Shown here piece by piece: positions 14,113-21,963 of a stretch of 64,000 nucleotides of DNA (the first letter of the stretch is position 1; every line of letters begins with the position of its first letter). The translations under genes and the position numbers were made by a program. This DNA comes from Rubrivivax rivuli. Lineage in GTDB: Bacteria > Pseudomonadota > Gammaproteobacteria > Burkholderiales > Burkholderiaceae_C. The notes below the pieces were generated by a model. That model made no database searches and was not told the origin of the DNA. It saw nothing but the letters and a program-made list of their open reading frames with translations. The stretch is taken from positions 930,001 to 994,000 of the forward strand of contig NZ_SACR01000001.1 of assembly GCF_004016505.1 (NCBI RefSeq). The letters run 5' to 3'.

Positions 14113-17100
14113 TTATCCGGCCGCGCCGGGCAGCGGCCCCAGCAACTCGCGGTGCAGCGGGTGCTGGTGCAGGAAGCTGTCGGCAAACTCGGCCGGCACG
14201 TGCGCGGCTGCCGTCGTGCGCAGCCAGGCCCGGCCTTCGTCCCACAGTGCCTGGGCCTCGGCCCTGCGCCCGCCACACAGCCAGGCCAGGGCCGGGGCGG
14301 TGTAGCGCAGGGCGCGGTCGGCATGCAGCGCCTCGGTGCCGCTGGCCCGGGCGGTGGCCCGCCGGGCCAGTGACAGCGCCTGCGCGGGCTCGCGCACGCG
14401 CTGCGCGGCGTGCAGCAGTGCGCCGAGTTCCGCACCGTGCAGGCTGAGGCCTTGCGCCTCGTCGGCCACGGCCAGCAGCCGGGCGATGGACTCGGCCGGG
14501 CCTTCGGCCAGGGCCTGCTCGGTGCGCACGATCAGCCGCAGTTCGGGCCAGCCATCGGCCGGCGCCAGGGTGGCGGCCTCGGCCAGCAGCGCGCTGGGGT
14601 CGAGCCGCAAGCGCCGCTGCAGGCGGGCCAGCAGCACCAGCCAGCGCACCGCGTAACGCGCCGGCATGCGCCGCGCGGCGGCCAGCGCCTCGCCGCCCAG
14701 CACCTGTTGCGCGCGCGCGTGCTGGCCGAGTTCCAGCCACACCTGCGCCAGCGGCAGCCGCGCCACCGGCACGCGCGAAGGGTTGCGCTCGGAGATGATG
14801 TCTTCGGCGCGCCGGCACCACTCCAGCGCCGTGGCGTAACGCCCGGCGCCGCGCTCGCACTGCGCCTGCAGCGTGGCGATGTAGCCCGCGCTGCTGCCGT
14901 CCAGTTCGTAGGTGCTGACGATGCGCTGCGCCTGGGCAATCTGCGCGGTGGCCAGCGCCAGGTCGCCGGCGTCCAGGCAACTGCTCGCGTAGTTCGCCAG
15001 GTTGGTGGCGAGTTGGGAGTGATCACCAACATCGCGGCTGATCGAGACACAGCGTTCGTAGTGGGGCTGCGCGTCCAGCGGCCGCCCGAGGTTGCTCAAC
15101 ACCACGGCGAGGTTGCCGTGGAACTCGGCGGCCACCTCGGGCGCGGCCAGCAGGCCGATGCCCTGCTCGGCGGCGCGCATGTGGGGCAGTGCTTCCTCGA
15201 AGCGGCCGGTGAGGCTCAGCGCCGTGCCCAGGCGCTGGCGCAGCAGTGTGAGCAGGGCTTCGTTGCCCAGCGGCTCGGCCAGCGCCAGCGCAGCGCTGCC
15301 CTGCTCGATGGCGGTGTCGAAATCGCCCAGCACCGCGCTGTACCAGGCGCGGTCGCCGGCGGCCAGGGCCTGCTGCAGCGGCGTGCGGGCCAGGGCTTGC
15401 AGGCGGTCGACCAACGGCAGGCCGTCGGCCTGGCGGAGGGTGTTCATGTGGCCCTCGATGGCATCGCGCAGCAGGTCGAAAGCCTCGTCGGGGCGTTCGG
15501 CGGCCTCGGCGATGTCGGCAGCGCGCAGCAGGAAGCCGATGCGTTCGTTCTCGCGCAGCGAGCGGTGCGCGAGTTCGGCCGCAGTGCGCAGCGCCGGCAG
15601 GGCGCGAGCGCGCTGGCCGGCGGCTTCCCAGTGGGCGGCCACGCGGGCGGGGTCGGCGGCGTGCGTGTCGGCGGTCTGGGTTTCCAGCCATGCCGCCGTT
15701 TGGCCGTGCAGATGGCGAGCGATCACTTCGGGCAGACCCTGCAGCACGGCGTCGTGCACCAGGTCGTGCGCGAAGGATTCGCCGCGCAGCACCTGCTGGG
15801 CTTCCAGTTCGGCCCAGGGGTCGGCCAGGTCGAGCACGCTGCGGCCCAGCAGGTGGGCGGCCAGAGCGATGCTGAAGTCGACGCCGGCCACGGCCGCCAC
15901 GCGCGCCAGTTGCAGCGCCGGGGCCGACAGGCGCGCCAGCTGCTGGCCGATCAACTGCGCCAGCGTGTCGGGTCGCGGCAGCTGTTCGGCCACGCCCGGC
16001 GCGGCCAGGGTGCCCAGGCTGCCGTCGCTCCAGGCCAGCTTCAAAGTCTCCAGCGCGAAGAGCGGGTTGCCGCCGGTGCGCTGGCACAGCACCGGGGCCA
16101 GCGCAGCGCCTGAGACGCCCGGCAAGCCCAGAGAGTCGACGAACTCGGCCATCGCGGCTTCGGACAGCGGCTGCAGCGGCAGCCGGGTGTGCGGCCCGGC
16201 CGCGGCCAGTGCCAGCAGCAAACCCGAGAGCGGCGTGCCCGTGGCCGCCGGCCGCAGCCCCAGGCAGCAGCGCGGCAGGCTGTCGCCACGGGCAGCCACC
16301 AGGTCGCGCGGCGCTGCCACCAGGCCCTGCAAGAGCTCGAGCGTGGCGGCATCGGCGAAATGCAGGTCGTCCAGCACCAGGGTGTCGATGCTGCGCCGGG
16401 CGCGTTGCAGCAGCGCCAGCACCGGCTGCGCCAGCGGCTGCTGCGTGGGCGGCAGCGGCTCGGCGGCCTCGGCCAGCTCGGGCAGCAGGGGTGCCAGGGC
16501 ACGGCGCAGCGCGGGGTCGGCGGCGGCGGGGTCGCGGTCGAGCACCTGGCGCAGCGCCCGCGCGAGCGTGGCGTAGGGCACCAGCGCATCACCGGGGCGG
16601 CCGCTGCTGTGCAGCACGCCGGGGCGCATGCCGGCCAGGGCCTGCAGCAGGCGCGATTTGCCCATGCCCGCCTCGCCGATCACGACCACCACCTCGCCGG
16701 CGCCCAAGCCCCGCTGCAGCGCGGCCAGTTCGGTGTCGCGCCCCACCAGCCGCGGCGGGCGCAGCACGGCCGCCGGCGGGGCGCTGCGCACGCGCTCGCT
16801 GTGCGCCACCGTGCCCGACTGCTCGATGGTGGCCAGCAGCGCCAGCGTGGCGGCGGCCGGTGCCGCGCCCACTTCGTGCTTGAGCATCTGCTCGCAGCGG
16901 TCGAAGGCCAGCAGCGCGGCGGCGCGGTCGCCGCGCAGGTAGTGCAGGCGCATCACGCGCCGGTGCGCGTCTTCCGACAGCGGGTCGCGCTCGAGCAGCG
17001 CCAGCGCCAGCGGCAGCGCGGCGGCCACGTCGCCGGCGGCTTCCAGCGCTTCGATGCGCGCTTCTTCGCCCTGGCGGGCCGCAGCCCGGCGCGCGGCGCG

Positions 17101-17520
17101 GCGGCCTTCCAGCCAGGTGTCGATTTCTGGAGCCTCCGGCAGGCGCAGGTCGCCGAGCAGGCCGGTGGCGGTGTCCAGGTCGTGCCGGACGTCGGGGGCC
17201 AGGGCCAGGGTGGCGGTGCCGGTGGCGGCGTCGCGCCCGATTTGCTTGCGCAGCCGGAAGAGCCGCTGACGCATGGCGTTGCGCGCTGCCTCGGTTTCGC
17301 TGCCCGGCCACAGCAGCGCGGCCAGGCGCTCGCGCGATGTGGGGCCTTCCAGCGCCAGCCAGGCCAGCATCAAGGCGTCGGGCGGGGCCAAGGGCAAGGG
17401 CCGTGCGCCGGGCGCGGTCACCACGCTGGGCGCGCCGGTCAGTTGCAGCAGCAGGGGGGTGTCTTGCACGGCGGCGAGGATAGCGGCGGCGCTGCCGGCT
17501 GCGGAGCCACGTGCACCCAC
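14113..17520 (-). CDS. BTAD/AAA ATPase/TPR transcriptional regulator-like protein
   Basis: About 1135 residues. The N-terminal winged-helix segment (about 25-105; ALEGPTSRERLAALLWPG, RQRLFRLRKQIG) and a bacterial transcriptional activator domain (BTAD, about 150-235; DPLSEDAHRRVMRLHYLRGD) are followed by a large ATPase. The ATPase has Walker A GEAGMGKSRLL (Lys288), Walker B DTLVLDDLHFAD and sensor-like QRTGGNPLF. The C-terminal half is TPR-like helical repeats. This is the architecture of SARP/AfsR-like ATPase regulators, but there is no C-terminal LuxR helix-turn-helix, so any DNA binding must come from the N terminus. The GTG start lies three bases after the LysR gene; another GTG 17 codons in (before QDTPLLLQL) is equally plausible. 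The inducer is unknown. Confidence 0.82.
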   Translation of the reverse strand: MGARGSAAGSAAAILAAVQDTPLLLQLTGAPSVVTAPGARPLPLAPPDALMLAWLALEGPTSRERLAALLWPGSETEAARNAMRQRLFRLRKQIGRDAATGTATLALAPDVRHDLDTATGLLGDLRLPEAPEIDTWLEGRRAARRAAARQGEEARIEALEAAGDVAAALPLALALLERDPLSEDAHRRVMRLHYLRGDRAAALLAFDRCEQMLKHEVGAAPAAATLALLATIEQSGTVAHSERVRSAPPAAVLRPPRLVGRDTELAALQRGLGAGEVVVVIGEAGMGKSRLLQALAGMRPGVLHSSGRPGDALVPYATLARALRQVLDRDPAAADPALRRALAPLLPELAEAAEPLPPTQQPLAQPVLALLQRARRSIDTLVLDDLHFADAATLELLQGLVAAPRDLVAARGDSLPRCCLGLRPAATGTPLSGLLLALAAAGPHTRLPLQPLSEAAMAEFVDSLGLPGVSGAALAPVLCQRTGGNPLFALETLKLAWSDGSLGTLAAPGVAEQLPRPDTLAQLIGQQLARLSAPALQLARVAAVAGVDFSIALAAHLLGRSVLDLADPWAELEAQQVLRGESFAHDLVHDAVLQGLPEVIARHLHGQTAAWLETQTADTHAADPARVAAHWEAAGQRARALPALRTAAELAHRSLRENERIGFLLRAADIAEAAERPDEAFDLLRDAIEGHMNTLRQADGLPLVDRLQALARTPLQQALAAGDRAWYSAVLGDFDTAIEQGSAALALAEPLGNEALLTLLRQRLGTALSLTGRFEEALPHMRAAEQGIGLLAAPEVAAEFHGNLAVVLSNLGRPLDAQPHYERCVSISRDVGDHSQLATNLANYASSCLDAGDLALATAQIAQAQRIVSTYELDGSSAGYIATLQAQCERGAGRYATALEWCRRAEDIISERNPSRVPVARLPLAQVWLELGQHARAQQVLGGEALAAARRMPARYAVRWLVLLARLQRRLRLDPSALLAEAATLAPADGWPELRLIVRTEQALAEGPAESIARLLAVADEAQGLSLHGAELGALLHAAQRVREPAQALSLARRATARASGTEALHADRALRYTAPALAWLCGGRRAEAQALWDEGRAWLRTTAAAHVPAEFADSFLHQHPLHRELLGPLPGAAG

Positions 17521-17523
17521 GGT

Positions 17524-18420
17524 TCAGGTGAAGAGCTCGACGCGCGCCGCGTTGGTGATGGCCGCTACCGCGGGGTGGGTGATGCGCCGCTCGGCCGAGA
17601 CAGCGAAGAAGTGTTCGCTGATCTCGCTGCTGCGGCCGATGATCTCCACGCCGTACTGCTCTGCGGTCTCCTGCTCGCAGACGCTGGGCGAGAGGAAGAC
17701 GCCACCGCCTTCGCGGCCGAAGGCCTTCATCAGCGCGCCGTCGTTGAACTCGCCGACCACGCGCGGGTGCAGGTCGTGGCGCGTGAGCCAGGCCTCGAAC
17801 TGCGGCCGCACCGACGAGGTGCCGCCGGGCACGAGCATGGGCGCGTCGTTCAAGCAGGCTGGAAAGGGCCCCTGCAGACGGGCGCGCAGCCCGGGCGAGG
17901 CGTAGAAGGACATGGCCGACGAACCCAGCGGGTGGTTGAAGGCCTTCACGCTGAGGCGGCTGGTCAGAGGCTCGTCGGTGATGACGAGGTCCAGCTTGTG
18001 CAGCGCCAGCTGCGCCATCAGGTCGTTGAACTGGCCTTCCACGCAGATCAGGCGCACCGGGTCGGCCAGGTGCAGCGCCGGCTCCAGCAGCCGGTAGGCC
18101 ACGGTCTTGGCCAGCGCATCGGCAATGCCGACGCGAAAATCCTGCACAGGCTTGCCAGCGCGGCGTTGCGCCCGCAGTTCGTTTTCCAGCTCGTGGCCGA
18201 GGGCGAAGATCTCGTCGGCGTAACGCAGCGCGATGCGGCCGTCGTCGGTGAGCTCCAGCTTGCGGCCGGCCTTGCGGAAGAGCTGGCGGCCCAGGCGGTC
18301 TTCCAGCAGCTTGATCTGCCCGGACAGCGTCTGCGGCGTCAGGTGCAGCTGTTCGCTGGCCTTCATGATGCCGCCGGCCTTGGCCGTGACCCAGAAGTAG
18401 TGCAGGTGCTTGAAGTTCAT
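17524..18420 (-). CDS. nhaR: LysR-family regulator, NhaR-like
   Basis: A 298-residue LysR-type transcription factor. The winged helix-turn-helix (residues 3-62) begins with FKHLHYFWVTAKAGG and contains LTPQTLSGQIKLLEDRLG; both are hallmarks of the NhaR subgroup. The effector-binding domain follows (about 95-290), with VRLICVEGQFNDLMAQLALHK and DLVITDEPL. NhaR senses sodium/alkaline stress and regulates nhaA or biofilm genes in enterics. No antiporter gene is next to it here, so the target is open. It is divergent from the IscR-like gene across a 113-base region that holds a TTCGA inverted repeat, and the BTAD regulator follows three bases after its stop. Confidence 0.85.
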   Translation of the reverse strand: MNFKHLHYFWVTAKAGGIMKASEQLHLTPQTLSGQIKLLEDRLGRQLFRKAGRKLELTDDGRIALRYADEIFALGHELENELRAQRRAGKPVQDFRVGIADALAKTVAYRLLEPALHLADPVRLICVEGQFNDLMAQLALHKLDLVITDEPLTSRLSVKAFNHPLGSSAMSFYASPGLRARLQGPFPACLNDAPMLVPGGTSSVRPQFEAWLTRHDLHPRVVGEFNDGALMKAFGREGGGVFLSPSVCEQETAEQYGVEIIGRSSEISEHFFAVSAERRITHPAVAAITNAARVELFT

Positions 18421-18422
18421 GC

Positions 18423-18459
18423 TTCGAGTTTATCGAACTGACGTTGTCTAAAGTTCGAA
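18423..18459. promoter_or_regulatory. Candidate LysR operator between nhaR-like and Rrf2 genes
   Basis: Immediately upstream of the nhaR-like start lies the perfect dyad TTCGA-GTTTA-TCGAA (18423-18437), a T-N11-A arrangement typical of LysR sites. A second TTCGAA palindrome sits at 18454-18459. LysR regulators commonly bind such paired sites and repress themselves. The dyad being this close to the nhaR-like start codon fits autoregulation. Binding is not shown. Confidence 0.45.
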
Positions 18460-18533
18460 TTTACGGAGGCATTGGATGTCCCTACATTGCCTGTGTGCGT
18501 CGATGGACGACGCCCACTGCAAGGAGATTCAGC

Positions 18534-19043
18534 ATGCGCATGAGCACCAAAGGCCGTTTTGCCGTCAACGCTCTCATCGACCTCGCCCTGCGGGAGGCCG
18601 CCGGCCCCGTGGCGCTGGCGACGATCAGCGCACGCCAGCAGGTGTCGTTGTCTTACCTGGAGCAGCTCTTCAGCCGGCTGCGGCGTGATGGCATCGTCGA
18701 AAGCACCCGCGGCCCTGGCGGTGGCTACACCCTGGGCCGCCCTGCCGTCGAGATCACCGTGGCCGACATCGTCTCGGCCGTGGACGACCCGATGGAAAGC
18801 ACCGAAGCCGAAGCCGCCGCCGACGGCCTGAGCCAGGCCCTGTGGCAGCGCCTGAATGCCACGATGCTGCAGCACATGGCCACCATCACGCTGCAAGGCC
18901 TGGTGGACGAGCAGAAGGCGCAGGGCGCCACGGTGGAAGTGAAGCCGGTTCGCCGCGCCATCGCCACGCCGCCGGTGGTGAAGCCGCCGCGCACCACGGC
19001 GCCGAACTCGGTGTTCGCCTTCGGCCGCAGCTTCGCGCGCTGA
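18534..19043 (+). CDS. IscR-like Rrf2-family regulator lacking Fe-S ligands
   Basis: A 169-residue Rrf2 regulator. The N-terminal winged helix is IscR-like (MSTKGRFAVNALIDLALRE, QVSLSYLEQLFSRLRRDG, STRGPGGGYTLGRP). The segment that in IscR carries three Cys and one His reads DDPMESTEAEAAADGLSQALW, so all four [2Fe-2S] ligands are absent (the His position is Gln). The rest of the dimer helix (LWQRLNATMLQHMATITLQGLVDEQ) is preserved. It should therefore behave like apo-IscR or answer to a different signal. AAGGAG is placed eight bases before the ATG, which sets the start inside a longer frame. No isc genes are nearby. It is followed by a strong terminator. Confidence 0.85.
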   Translation: MRMSTKGRFAVNALIDLALREAAGPVALATISARQQVSLSYLEQLFSRLRRDGIVESTRGPGGGYTLGRPAVEITVADIVSAVDDPMESTEAEAAADGLSQALWQRLNATMLQHMATITLQGLVDEQKAQGATVEVKPVRRAIATPPVVKPPRTTAPNSVFAFGRSFAR

Positions 19044-19062
19044 ACGCCTTCACCTGACACAA

Positions 19063-19090
19063 AAAAGGGGCCGCATCTGCGGCCCCTTTT
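19063..19090. terminator. Bidirectional intrinsic terminator
   Basis: A perfect stem AAAAGGGGCCGCA / TGCGGCCCCTTTT with a two-base loop, flanked by A and T runs. It sits between the Rrf2 gene and the convergent TRAP permease gene and can stop transcription from both sides. Confidence 0.9.
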
Positions 19091-19137
19091 CTTTGGTGTC
19101 TGCGCATCGCGAGGGGCTCGCCGCCCCCCGCCTTGCA

Positions 19138-21237
19138 TCACTTGTACAGCACCTCGGGCAGCCACATGCCGATGGCCGGGAAGTTGTACAGCAGCACGAT
19201 GGCCAGCACCTGGATGCCCATGAAGGGCAGCATGCCCGCGAAGATCTGGTTCAGCGTGACGTGCGGCGGGCTCACGCCCTTCAGGTAGAAGGCCGCCATC
19301 GCCACCGGCGGGCTCAGGAAGGCCGTCTGCAGGTTCAGCGCCACCAGCAGGCCGAAGAACAGCGGGTCGACGCCGAAGTTGTCGAGCAGCGGGATGAAGA
19401 TGGGCATGAAGATCACGATGATCTCGGTCCACTCCAGCGGCCAGCCCAGGATGAAGATGATCACCTGGCTCAAGATCAGGAACTCGGTCTTGCTCAGGTT
19501 CATCGACATGACCCAGCGCTCGACCAGTTCCTGCCCGCCCAGCAGCGCGAACGCCGCCGAGAAGATGGCGCTGCCCACGAACAGCCAGCACACCATGGCG
19601 CTGGTCTTGGCCGTGAGGAAGACGCTTTCCTTCAGCACCGTCATGTTGAACTGCCGGTAGGCCACGGCGAGCAGGAAGCCGCCGAAGGCGCCCACCGCCG
19701 CCGCCTCGGTGGGCGTGGCCAGGCCCAACACGATGCTGCCCAGCACCGCCAGGATGAGCACCAGCAGCGGGAAGAAGCTGCTCAGCAGCATCTTGAAGAT
19801 TTCCAGGCGCTGGAAGCTCAGCAGCGCATAGAAACCCACCAGCGCCAGCGCGCCGACGGCGGTGCCGATGTACCAGCCGCGCGTGGGCGGCGTGCGCTCC
19901 GTGCTGACCGGCTGCGCGGCATCGGCCGTGGCAGCGCCCGGGGGCTCTTGCACGCCGCCACCCGTCTCGGCCGCGGCGGCCGAGGCGCCTTCACCGGCGG
20001 CCGGCGGTTCCTTCACACCTCCTTCAGCGGGCGGTTCCTTGACGCCACCCTCGGCCGGCGGCTCCTTCACACCGCCTTCGGCCGGTGGCTCCTTGACGCC
20101 ACCTTCTGCAGGAGGCTCCTTCAGATCGCCGCCGCCTTCTGCGGGCGGTTCCTTCAAGCCACCGCCTTCGGCCGGTGGCTCCTTCAGCCCACCTTCGGCG
20201 GCAGGTTCGGCCAGACCGCCCGGCGATTGCAGGCCGCCGTCTGATGCAGCCGTGGCATCGGTGCGCGCGGCATCGGCTTGCGCTTCCGCGCTGGGCGGGG
20301 CCGTGTTGACATGCCAGCTCAGCCCGGCCACGGCCGCGAACAGCAGCGCCGGCAGCAGCGCAACGAAGAGCTGCTTGACGATGTAGCCGGTGGGCACGGC
20401 CACGTTGCGGTGGCCCTTCAGGGCGCGCAGCAGCGCCGGCAGCGCGTTGTTGCCGATGTGCTGCGCGATGGGCTCGGTCATCGGCGGCAGCGGCACGAAA
20501 CGCTCGGCGGCCGACAGCGGTGGCATCAGCGCCGGCTTGAGCTTGGCCAGGATGATCACGTACAGCACGTACAGACCGGCCAGCATGATGCCGGGGAAAA
20601 ACGCCCCGGCGTAGAGCTGCACCACCGAGACACCGGCCGTGGCGCCGTAGACGATGAGCATCACGCTGGGCGGGATCAGGATGCCCAGGCAGCCGCCGGC
20701 CGTGATGGCACCGGCCGAGACGCGCACGTCGTAGCCGCCGCGCAGCATCTGCGGCAGCGCCAGCAGGCCCATCAGCGTGACCACCGCGCCCACGATGCCG
20801 GTGGCCGTGGCGAAGACCGCGCAGGTGAAGAGCGTGGCCACGGCCAGGCTGCCGGGCACGCGCGCCATCGCCAGGTGCAGGCTCTTGAAGAGCTTCTCGA
20901 TCAGGTTGGCGCGTTCGACGAGGTAGCCCATGAACACGAACAGCGGGATCGAGATGAGCACGTCGTTGCCCATCACCTTGAAGGCGCTCTGCACCATCAG
21001 CGTGAGCGTCTTGGAGGTGTTCTCCTCGTAGGCGATCCACGTGAAGATCATGCCCATGCCCATCAGCGTGAAGGCCGTGGGGAAGCCCAGCATGATGGCC
21101 ACGACGACCAGGCCCAGCATCATCAGGCCGAGGTGGCCGTTGGTGATCTTGTCGGCCGAGAGCAGCATCGTCGCGGTGCCCGCGATGATCAGCCCCATGA
21201 TGATGAAGCCGAACCAGAGTTCCTTGCGGATCTTCAC
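19138..21237 (-). CDS. dctM: TRAP transporter large permease with repeat insert
   Basis: A 699-residue membrane subunit of a tripartite ATP-independent periplasmic (TRAP) transporter, which drives solute uptake with an ion gradient. DctM features are clear: LISIPLFVFMGYLVERANL, GAVVTLMGLLALPQMLRGGY, GAITAGGCLGILIPPSVMLIVYG, then LGLATPTEAAAVGAFGG and SPPVAMAAFYLKGV. Ordinary DctM proteins are near 430 residues. The extra length is an insert between membrane spans (about 250-450) that contains seven KEPPA units in an EGGVKEPPA-type repeat. The start is GTG, overlapping the dctQ stop (GTGA). The size and style resemble the mannitol/chloroaromatic (FcbT3) branch of the family. The substrate is unknown. 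Confidence 0.9.
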   Translation of the reverse strand: MKIRKELWFGFIIMGLIIAGTATMLLSADKITNGHLGLMMLGLVVVAIMLGFPTAFTLMGMGMIFTWIAYEENTSKTLTLMVQSAFKVMGNDVLISIPLFVFMGYLVERANLIEKLFKSLHLAMARVPGSLAVATLFTCAVFATATGIVGAVVTLMGLLALPQMLRGGYDVRVSAGAITAGGCLGILIPPSVMLIVYGATAGVSVVQLYAGAFFPGIMLAGLYVLYVIILAKLKPALMPPLSAAERFVPLPPMTEPIAQHIGNNALPALLRALKGHRNVAVPTGYIVKQLFVALLPALLFAAVAGLSWHVNTAPPSAEAQADAARTDATAASDGGLQSPGGLAEPAAEGGLKEPPAEGGGLKEPPAEGGGDLKEPPAEGGVKEPPAEGGVKEPPAEGGVKEPPAEGGVKEPPAAGEGASAAAAETGGGVQEPPGAATADAAQPVSTERTPPTRGWYIGTAVGALALVGFYALLSFQRLEIFKMLLSSFFPLLVLILAVLGSIVLGLATPTEAAAVGAFGGFLLAVAYRQFNMTVLKESVFLTAKTSAMVCWLFVGSAIFSAAFALLGGQELVERWVMSMNLSKTEFLILSQVIIFILGWPLEWTEIIVIFMPIFIPLLDNFGVDPLFFGLLVALNLQTAFLSPPVAMAAFYLKGVSPPHVTLNQIFAGMLPFMGIQVLAIVLLYNFPAIGMWLPEVLYK
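20004..20206 (-). repeat. In-frame 27-base tandem repeat within dctM
   Basis: About seven imperfect copies of a 27-base unit encoding EGG(V/L)KEPPA, two of them extended by Gly or Gly-Asp codons. Copies differ mainly at synonymous third positions, so the peptide repeat is better conserved than the DNA. That suggests selection on the peptide rather than a very recent expansion. Confidence 0.85.
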
Positions 21238-21854
21238 TTGGCGGCCTCCTGCTTGACCACGAACTTGTCGAGCTGGGCGATGTCTTCGTCCTTCACGTGC
21301 ACCATGGCCTTGAGTTTGTCGACGTCGACCTCTTCGACGTCTTGTTCACGGGAAGGCCACTCGCCGTCGCGGATGCAGGCGATGCAGCGCACGATCTCCA
21401 CGATGCCCTGCAGCAGCAGCATGCCGCCGGCGATGGGAATGGCGAACTTGAACGGGTACAGCGGCAGCGGCGTGGCACTGAAGGTGCTCTCGCGGATGGC
21501 CAGCGATTCGTTGGCGAAGATCCAGCCGGCGTAGGTGAGCGCCACCACACCCGGCAGGAAGAAGAGGAAATAGAGGAGCAGGTCCCACGCGGCTTGCGTG
21601 CGCGGGCGGAAGAAGCTGTAGAGCACGTCGCCGCGCACGTGCCCGTTCTTGCTGAGCGTGTAGGCGCCGGCCATCATGAACAGGGTCCCGTACATCATGA
21701 CCTGCGCGTCCAGCGCCCAGTCGTGCGGGTTGTTGAGCGCGTAGCGCGAGAACACTTCCCAGGTGATCATCAGCGTCAGGCTGACGATCAACCAGGCGAA
21801 CAGCTGGCCAAGCCACGTGGATATGCGGTCCACCAGCAGCAAGAGGCTTTGCAT
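21234..21854 (-). CDS. dctQ: TRAP transporter small permease
   Basis: A 206-residue small membrane subunit of the TRAP transporter. Four spans are visible (about 12-34, 48-68, 90-112 and 135-160). The family signature comprises SLTLMITWEVFSRYALNNPHDWALD and MMAGAYTLSKNGHVRGD. An acidic cytoplasmic tail of about 45 residues (EQDVEEVDVDKLKAMVHVKDEDIAQLDKF) is longer than usual. The open frame runs 97 codons further upstream through a hairpin region; the ATG before QSLLLLVDRI is the natural start. The gene overlaps dctM by the GTGA junction. Confidence 0.88.
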   Translation of the reverse strand: MQSLLLLVDRISTWLGQLFAWLIVSLTLMITWEVFSRYALNNPHDWALDAQVMMYGTLFMMAGAYTLSKNGHVRGDVLYSFFRPRTQAAWDLLLYFLFFLPGVVALTYAGWIFANESLAIRESTFSATPLPLYPFKFAIPIAGGMLLLQGIVEIVRCIACIRDGEWPSREQDVEEVDVDKLKAMVHVKDEDIAQLDKFVVKQEAAK

Positions 21855-21906
21855 CGCGGCAATCTCCGGGAGATACACAGACGGGAACCAGGGATTCTCG
21901 CCCAGG

Positions 21907-21941
21907 AAAAAGGGCCACCGGCCTGTTGGCTGCGGTGGCCC
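21907..21941 (-). terminator. Attenuating terminator between dctP and dctQ
   Basis: Read on the minus strand, the stem GGGCCACCG / CGGTGGCCC is followed directly by TTTTT. It lies in the 109-base gap after dctP. A partial terminator here would make the binding protein more abundant than the permease, as TRAP and ABC systems often need. Confidence 0.75.
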
Positions 21942-21963
21942 CGTGCGGGCGGAGCGCGGAGGC

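Noticed and set aside
20004..20206. Possible CRISPR array or transposon-end repeats
   Set aside because: The repeats are in frame, have no unique spacers, and encode a regular peptide inside dctM.
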